A stretch of 34,774 nucleotides of DNA from a bacterium (GTDB lineage: Bacteria; Zhuqueibacterota; Zhuqueibacteria; Zhuqueibacterales; Zhuqueibacteraceae): NCBI GenBank assembly GCA_022072515.1, contig JAJVHT010000042.1, positions 6,127-40,900 on the forward strand, written 5' to 3'. The position numbers were made by a program, and so were the translations under genes. Below, one piece after another: positions 31,927 through 34,774 of this stretch. Within the stretch, counting starts at the first letter, position 1. Each line of letters begins with the position of its first letter. A model generated the notes under the pieces. That model saw only the letters and a program-made list of their open reading frames with translations. It had not been told where the DNA came from and did no database searches.

Positions 31927-32796
31927 ATGACCCCGTTTAAAAAAATTATAGGCCCCTCACTTTTTTCATTGCTGCTCGCCGTGGCCGGCCTGTTTGTCGT
32001 CTGCAGCGGCAGCCGCCAGCAAATTCAGCTTGAGGATGATCCCTTCGCCGAGGAAACGACCGACGATGCTTCGCGGGACGATCTGTTGAAGCGATTGGAG
32101 CTGCTCGAGAATGAAGGCCAAACCGGCGGCGTGCAGGAAAATGCCGCAGCCGACGACGCCGCCTCGACGAATACGAATAATGGCCAAACTTCCGAGGCCG
32201 AAAGCTCGTTCTTGACGCCGGAGCTTTTTCAAGGCATGAACGCCGAGGTCCGGCAGCTTGAAAGTCTCGCAGCGAGCAAGGATCGTATGTTGGATAGTTT
32301 GCGCGCTGAGCTGGAAGAAAAGAATTATCAAGCGGCGGCGATGCAGACGACGATGAACACGCGGCAAATGAACAACCAGGCGCTGCCCAGCAGCGTCGAT
32401 CGCTCCGCCGAGTTGAATTCGGAATACGGTTTGGCCTATCAGGAAGCGATGGATGATTTTCAGGTGCGCCGTTTTGATAGCGCCATCCGCAAGTTTCGTG
32501 AATTGATCGCCAACAATGACAATCATCCACTCGCGGATAATTGCCAATACTGGATCGGCGAAAGCTACTATGGGATGGGCAAGTATTATGAAGCGGTGGC
32601 GGAATTTCAAAAAGTCTATGCTTTCGAGCGCAGCAATAAAACTTCCGACGCGCAGTTGATGATCGCGCTGGCCTTTTTGAAGAGCGGCGAAAAAGATATG
32701 GCGCGCGCCGAGCTGACCGTGCTGATGAGCTTCGACCCGCAGAGCGATTCTGCCAAGAAAGCGCAGAAATATTTGCGTCTGCTCGAAAATGCGTAA
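31927..32796 (+). CDS. Envelope TPR protein, CpoB/YbgF-like C-terminus
   Basis: A 289-residue exported protein. The N-terminal hydrophobic segment (SLFSLLLAVAGLFVVCSGS, about 11-29) is a signal peptide; FVVC is close to, but not a standard, lipobox, so lipid attachment is unsure. A disordered acidic linker (about 35-95) is followed by a short coiled coil (AEVRQLESLAASKDRMLDSLRAELEEK) and a C-terminal set of TPR helices: AYQEAMDDFQVRRFDSAIRKFRELIANN, NCQYWIGESYYGMGKYYEAVAEFQKV, AQLMIALAFLKSGEKDMARAELTVLM. This is the layout of CpoB/YbgF proteins of the Tol-Pal system, but no tol genes are nearby. GGAG upstream sets the ATG at 31927; the frame is open to 31846. Confidence 0.82.
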   Translation: MTPFKKIIGPSLFSLLLAVAGLFVVCSGSRQQIQLEDDPFAEETTDDASRDDLLKRLELLENEGQTGGVQENAAADDAASTNTNNGQTSEAESSFLTPELFQGMNAEVRQLESLAASKDRMLDSLRAELEEKNYQAAAMQTTMNTRQMNNQALPSSVDRSAELNSEYGLAYQEAMDDFQVRRFDSAIRKFRELIANNDNHPLADNCQYWIGESYYGMGKYYEAVAEFQKVYAFERSNKTSDAQLMIALAFLKSGEKDMARAELTVLMSFDPQSDSAKKAQKYLRLLENA

Positions 32797-32830
32797 AACT
32801 TTGGAATTTGTCCAAGAAATTGCGGTTTGA

Positions 32831-32872
32831 AAAAGTGACCGGTCGCGCACAGTGACCGGCCACTTTTTTTTA
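32831..32872 (+). terminator. Intrinsic terminator after the TPR gene
   Basis: AAAAGTGACCGGTC (32831-32844) pairs with GACCGGCCACTTTT (32854-32867), with one G:T wobble and a 9-base loop, then a run of Ts. It lies 34 bases after the stop of the CpoB-like gene. Confidence 0.85.
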
Positions 32873-32943
32873 GGGGATCCTACACAGTAATTCTCCCGTT
32901 CCGTTCTCTCAAGATTCGCCCCAAAAATTTAAGCAAAATAATG

Positions 32944-33023
32944 GTAACTATTCAGCTATTTTACCGCCCGAGCGCTTATTCTTGTACGCAGATTTGAGCG
33001 CCCGGGCGGTACTGAATAGTTAC
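32944..33023. repeat. 80-bp imperfect palindrome
   Basis: The outer arms GTAACTATTCA (32944-32954) and TGAATAGTTAC (33013-33023) are perfectly complementary. The inner arms ACCGCCCGAGCGCT (32963-32976) and AGCGCCCGGGCGGT (32997-33010) pair with one wobble. The loop is 20 bases. It could be a small non-autonomous mobile element or dispersed repeat. Confidence 0.65.
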
Positions 33024-33130
33024 AAATAATGATCGCAAGATCATGACACTCTTTGATCGGCTGACAGGCGGAGCCAAGCCTTTTGCCGCAATCAGCGTGC
33101 TTGGGACATTGTTACGCTGATTTATTAGAG

Positions 33131-33182
33131 TCATCCTGAGCGAAGTCGAAAGGTGTTCATGGTTCGACTCTGCTCAGGATGA
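33131..33182. repeat. Palindromic repeat of the TCATCCTGAGCGAAGTCGAA type
   Basis: TCATCCTGAGCGAAGTCGAA (33131-33150) and TTCGACTCTGCTCAGGATGA (33163-33182) are inverted, with 18 of 20 positions matching. This sequence type is known to me as a common intergenic repeat in diverse bacteria. A decayed half copy appears at about 26007-26030. Confidence 0.7.
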
Positions 33183-33309
33183 TAAAAAATTTTTGTGCCG
33201 AATGTGGCCTTCTGGCGTGCCTTCGTACATGGTGGTTAAGAAAACTGCTTGTTGGTCATAGCGCTTGTGGGCAACGTCCGTAGGTGACGCCCGCCGGGAT
33301 AACTCTTGC

Positions 33310-33418
33310 CGGGTAGCAACGAAAAAGCACCGGCCTGGACTGAAGAGACTCAGCCCAGGCCGGAAGGGAGCGAGAGGTTCGGATTTTTCACAGCGGGAGA
33401 AGCAACCGGTTGCTACTC
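33310..33418. repeat. Nested inverted repeat in the gap before the lipoprotein gene
   Basis: The outer words GTAGCAAC and GTTGCTAC stand about 90 bases apart. Between them CCGGCCTGG and CCAGGCCGG (about 33331-33363) form a 9-bp perfect stem. No gene seen in 32880-33467 other than repeats. Could be a structured RNA on the minus or plus strand or a decayed repeat. Confidence 0.4.
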
Positions 33419-33467
33419 TCAGTTATATCATTCACCTATTTTACCATCGCAACCGGTCCATTCCGCG

Positions 33468-34352
33468 TTATCTGCCAAGGCGAATCAATTCGCCGAGCAG
33501 CAAATCGCATTTAAATTTCAGGCCGCGAATATGGAGATTGGCGTTGCCGTCGCCAAGCTCGATGGAGAAGGTGCGATTGATCGTTTTCTCGCTGTAGGAT
33601 TCGCCGCGTTGGAAGGTCACGAAGGCAGTGTAGGTGCCGCTGATGTTACCGCTCAATTTACGATGCACGTCGCTGTGCCGGCTGCCGCGCGGAGCTTGAA
33701 CATCGGTGAACGTGAGCTTCACGGTATGATCCAGCGTGCGCACGGCCTCGCTGGTGCTAATTGTATCCACCGCTGAGCGTTCGTACGTGCCATTGATCGT
33801 CACCAGACGCGTATTGACGCCGGCAACCGTGAATGCACCGCTCAAGCCGGTGAGCTTCTGCGATAGATGGCGCGTGCGATGCGTCCCCGTACCTTCGATA
33901 ATGTTAAACTTGATTGTGTACGCCGTATCGGCGCCGACTTTCCAATACTTCTGCGGCTGGCCATCTTTATTCAAAAATTGATATGTATACGTGCGGCTAA
34001 TCTGCGCATAATGATCGCCATTCGGATTGCCGCGCTCGCGATTGAGTTTCAATGTCCACGTGCCGGTAACCGGATCGTAGCTGGTGTCAATTTTGGCGAT
34101 GCCGGTGGCTTTGCTGAGCAGTTCATCGGACTGCGCTTGCAGGTGGCCAAAGCTGGCGAGTTCGAGCACATCGCCCATTTGATCGACAACGCCGCCGTTG
34201 TCCGCGCCGATGGCGCTGGCGATGGATTCTGCCGCGTCTTCCGTGGCGACCGTATCATTTTGTGATGACATCGGGCTGTCTTTTTCGCACGCGCTCATCA
34301 TGAATGCGGCAAAAGCGGGTAGCAAAATAGCGACGAATTTCTTGGACTTCAT
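33468..34352 (-). CDS. Lipoprotein of unknown function
   Basis: A 294-residue protein with a lipoprotein signal peptide: KKFVAILLPAFAAFMMSAC, lipobox MSAC with Cys at about 22, followed by an acidic, Ser/Thr-rich linker. The rest appears beta-rich, with repeated strands such as GTWTLKLNRERGN, ISRTYTYQFLNKDG, YTIKFNIIEGTGTH, LVTINGTYERSAVDT, HTVKLTFTDVQAPRG and SGTYTAFVTFQRGES. I recognise no named family. It is probably an outer-membrane or periplasmic lipoprotein. AAGGAG lies just upstream of the ATG. It faces the TPR gene across a repeat-rich gap of 670 bases. Confidence 0.8.
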   Translation of the reverse strand: MKSKKFVAILLPAFAAFMMSACEKDSPMSSQNDTVATEDAAESIASAIGADNGGVVDQMGDVLELASFGHLQAQSDELLSKATGIAKIDTSYDPVTGTWTLKLNRERGNPNGDHYAQISRTYTYQFLNKDGQPQKYWKVGADTAYTIKFNIIEGTGTHRTRHLSQKLTGLSGAFTVAGVNTRLVTINGTYERSAVDTISTSEAVRTLDHTVKLTFTDVQAPRGSRHSDVHRKLSGNISGTYTAFVTFQRGESYSEKTINRTFSIELGDGNANLHIRGLKFKCDLLLGELIRLGR

Positions 34353-34774
34353 GGTTTCTCCTTAAATTGGGGTCCGTTGAGGTTAAAATATTTGTATCAT
34401 GATGCCCATGCGCGCATCCTTGTCGCGGCATGAGCTTGGGGTGAATTTAGGCTGCAGAGCAATTTTGCAACTGCAATTGACTTCGGCAGAAAGTTAGGCA
34501 ATGGGTATGCCAGAGAGATGTTAGAATGAAAATCAATGATTTAACGCCAATAGAAGTTAAAGGTATTTAAGGAATGCCCGTGTAGGTACAGAAGCAGAGA
34601 ACTTCATAGTACAACGTTCAAAAACGAAACTCTTGCCAGGCTATTCTCCTTTTTCTGCAACCCCGCGCGGTTGCTGGTACGCATAAAGATGTAATAATAT
34701 TTCACAACACCTCCTGCCAGGGACTGGCCGCGAGCGTTTGAGTTTGGGTTCCAACATGCTAAACCATCGCGTGG
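34353..34774. other. Gene-free right end
   Basis: No convincing gene. The promoter of the minus-strand lipoprotein gene is probably in the first 100 bases. A 14-codon frame at 34526-34570 (MKINDLTPIEVKGI) has a purine-rich site upstream, but it is too short to judge. No repeat or RNA is recognised. Confidence 0.4.

Noticed and set aside
34526..34570. 14-codon frame MKINDLTPIEVKGI
   Set aside because: It is too short to judge; the purine-rich bases upstream may be chance and no downstream gene is present to suggest a leader peptide.
1..34774. CRISPR array, tRNA or rRNA genes, phage or intact IS elements
   Set aside because: No regularly spaced direct repeats, cloverleaf-like sequence, transposase or phage protein was found when reading the gaps and frames.

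Overview
The window looks like a chromosomal segment of a moderately GC-rich bacterium of the FCB superphylum (Bacteroidota, Ignavibacteria, Calditrichota, KSB1 and relatives). The main evidence is the secreted protein at 27324-29543, which ends in a type IX secretion (T9SS) type A sorting domain. Many imperfect palindromic intergenic repeats fit a large environmental genome but do not settle the phylum. I see no rRNA, tRNA, CRISPR array, intact insertion sequence, phage or plasmid gene.

Region 1 (1-14483, all genes on the + strand) is rich in membrane, ion and stress functions. It holds the end of a DUF2867 protein, two MpsC/DUF2294 proteins, HtpX protease, beta-carbonic anhydrase, a zinc-ribbon protein, a small PGPGW-type membrane protein, a CPA2 cation:proton antiporter, a YrbG-type Na+/Ca2+ exchanger, a TerC-family protein, a CNNM/CorC-type transporter with CBS domains, a bacterial eRF1-like protein, a site-2 protease with CBS domains, a voltage-gated cation channel and a TfoX-N protein. 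The CNNM, eRF1-like and site-2 protease genes are tightly spaced and look like one transcription unit. The other genes are separated by gaps that often carry palindromic repeats.

Region 2 (14924-17921, - strand) has an ECF sigma factor followed 2 bases later by a membrane protein that looks like an anti-sigma factor fused to a YCII domain. A secreted lipocalin-like protein lies downstream and a luciferase-like flavin oxidoreductase upstream.

Region 3 (18007-20972, + strand) is housekeeping: purK, purE and a two-domain Sua5/TsaC tRNA-modification enzyme. Region 4 (20969-25953, - strand) reads DUF547 protein, TIGR04283-type glycosyltransferase, radical SAM protein, GNAT acetyltransferase, repeat protein and lycopene cyclase. 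The combination suggests lipid, carotenoid or glycan modification, but the product is unknown.

Region 5 (26277-34774) has an orphan soluble histidine kinase, the large T9SS-exported protein, recN, an envelope TPR protein related to CpoB/YbgF, and a convergently placed lipoprotein of unknown function. The most distinctive signals in the window are the YCII-fused putative anti-sigma factor, the CNNM/eRF1-like/site-2 protease unit, the channel with an Asp-containing selectivity filter, the terminator placed directly before the second MpsC gene, and two dispersed palindromic repeat families, each present twice.
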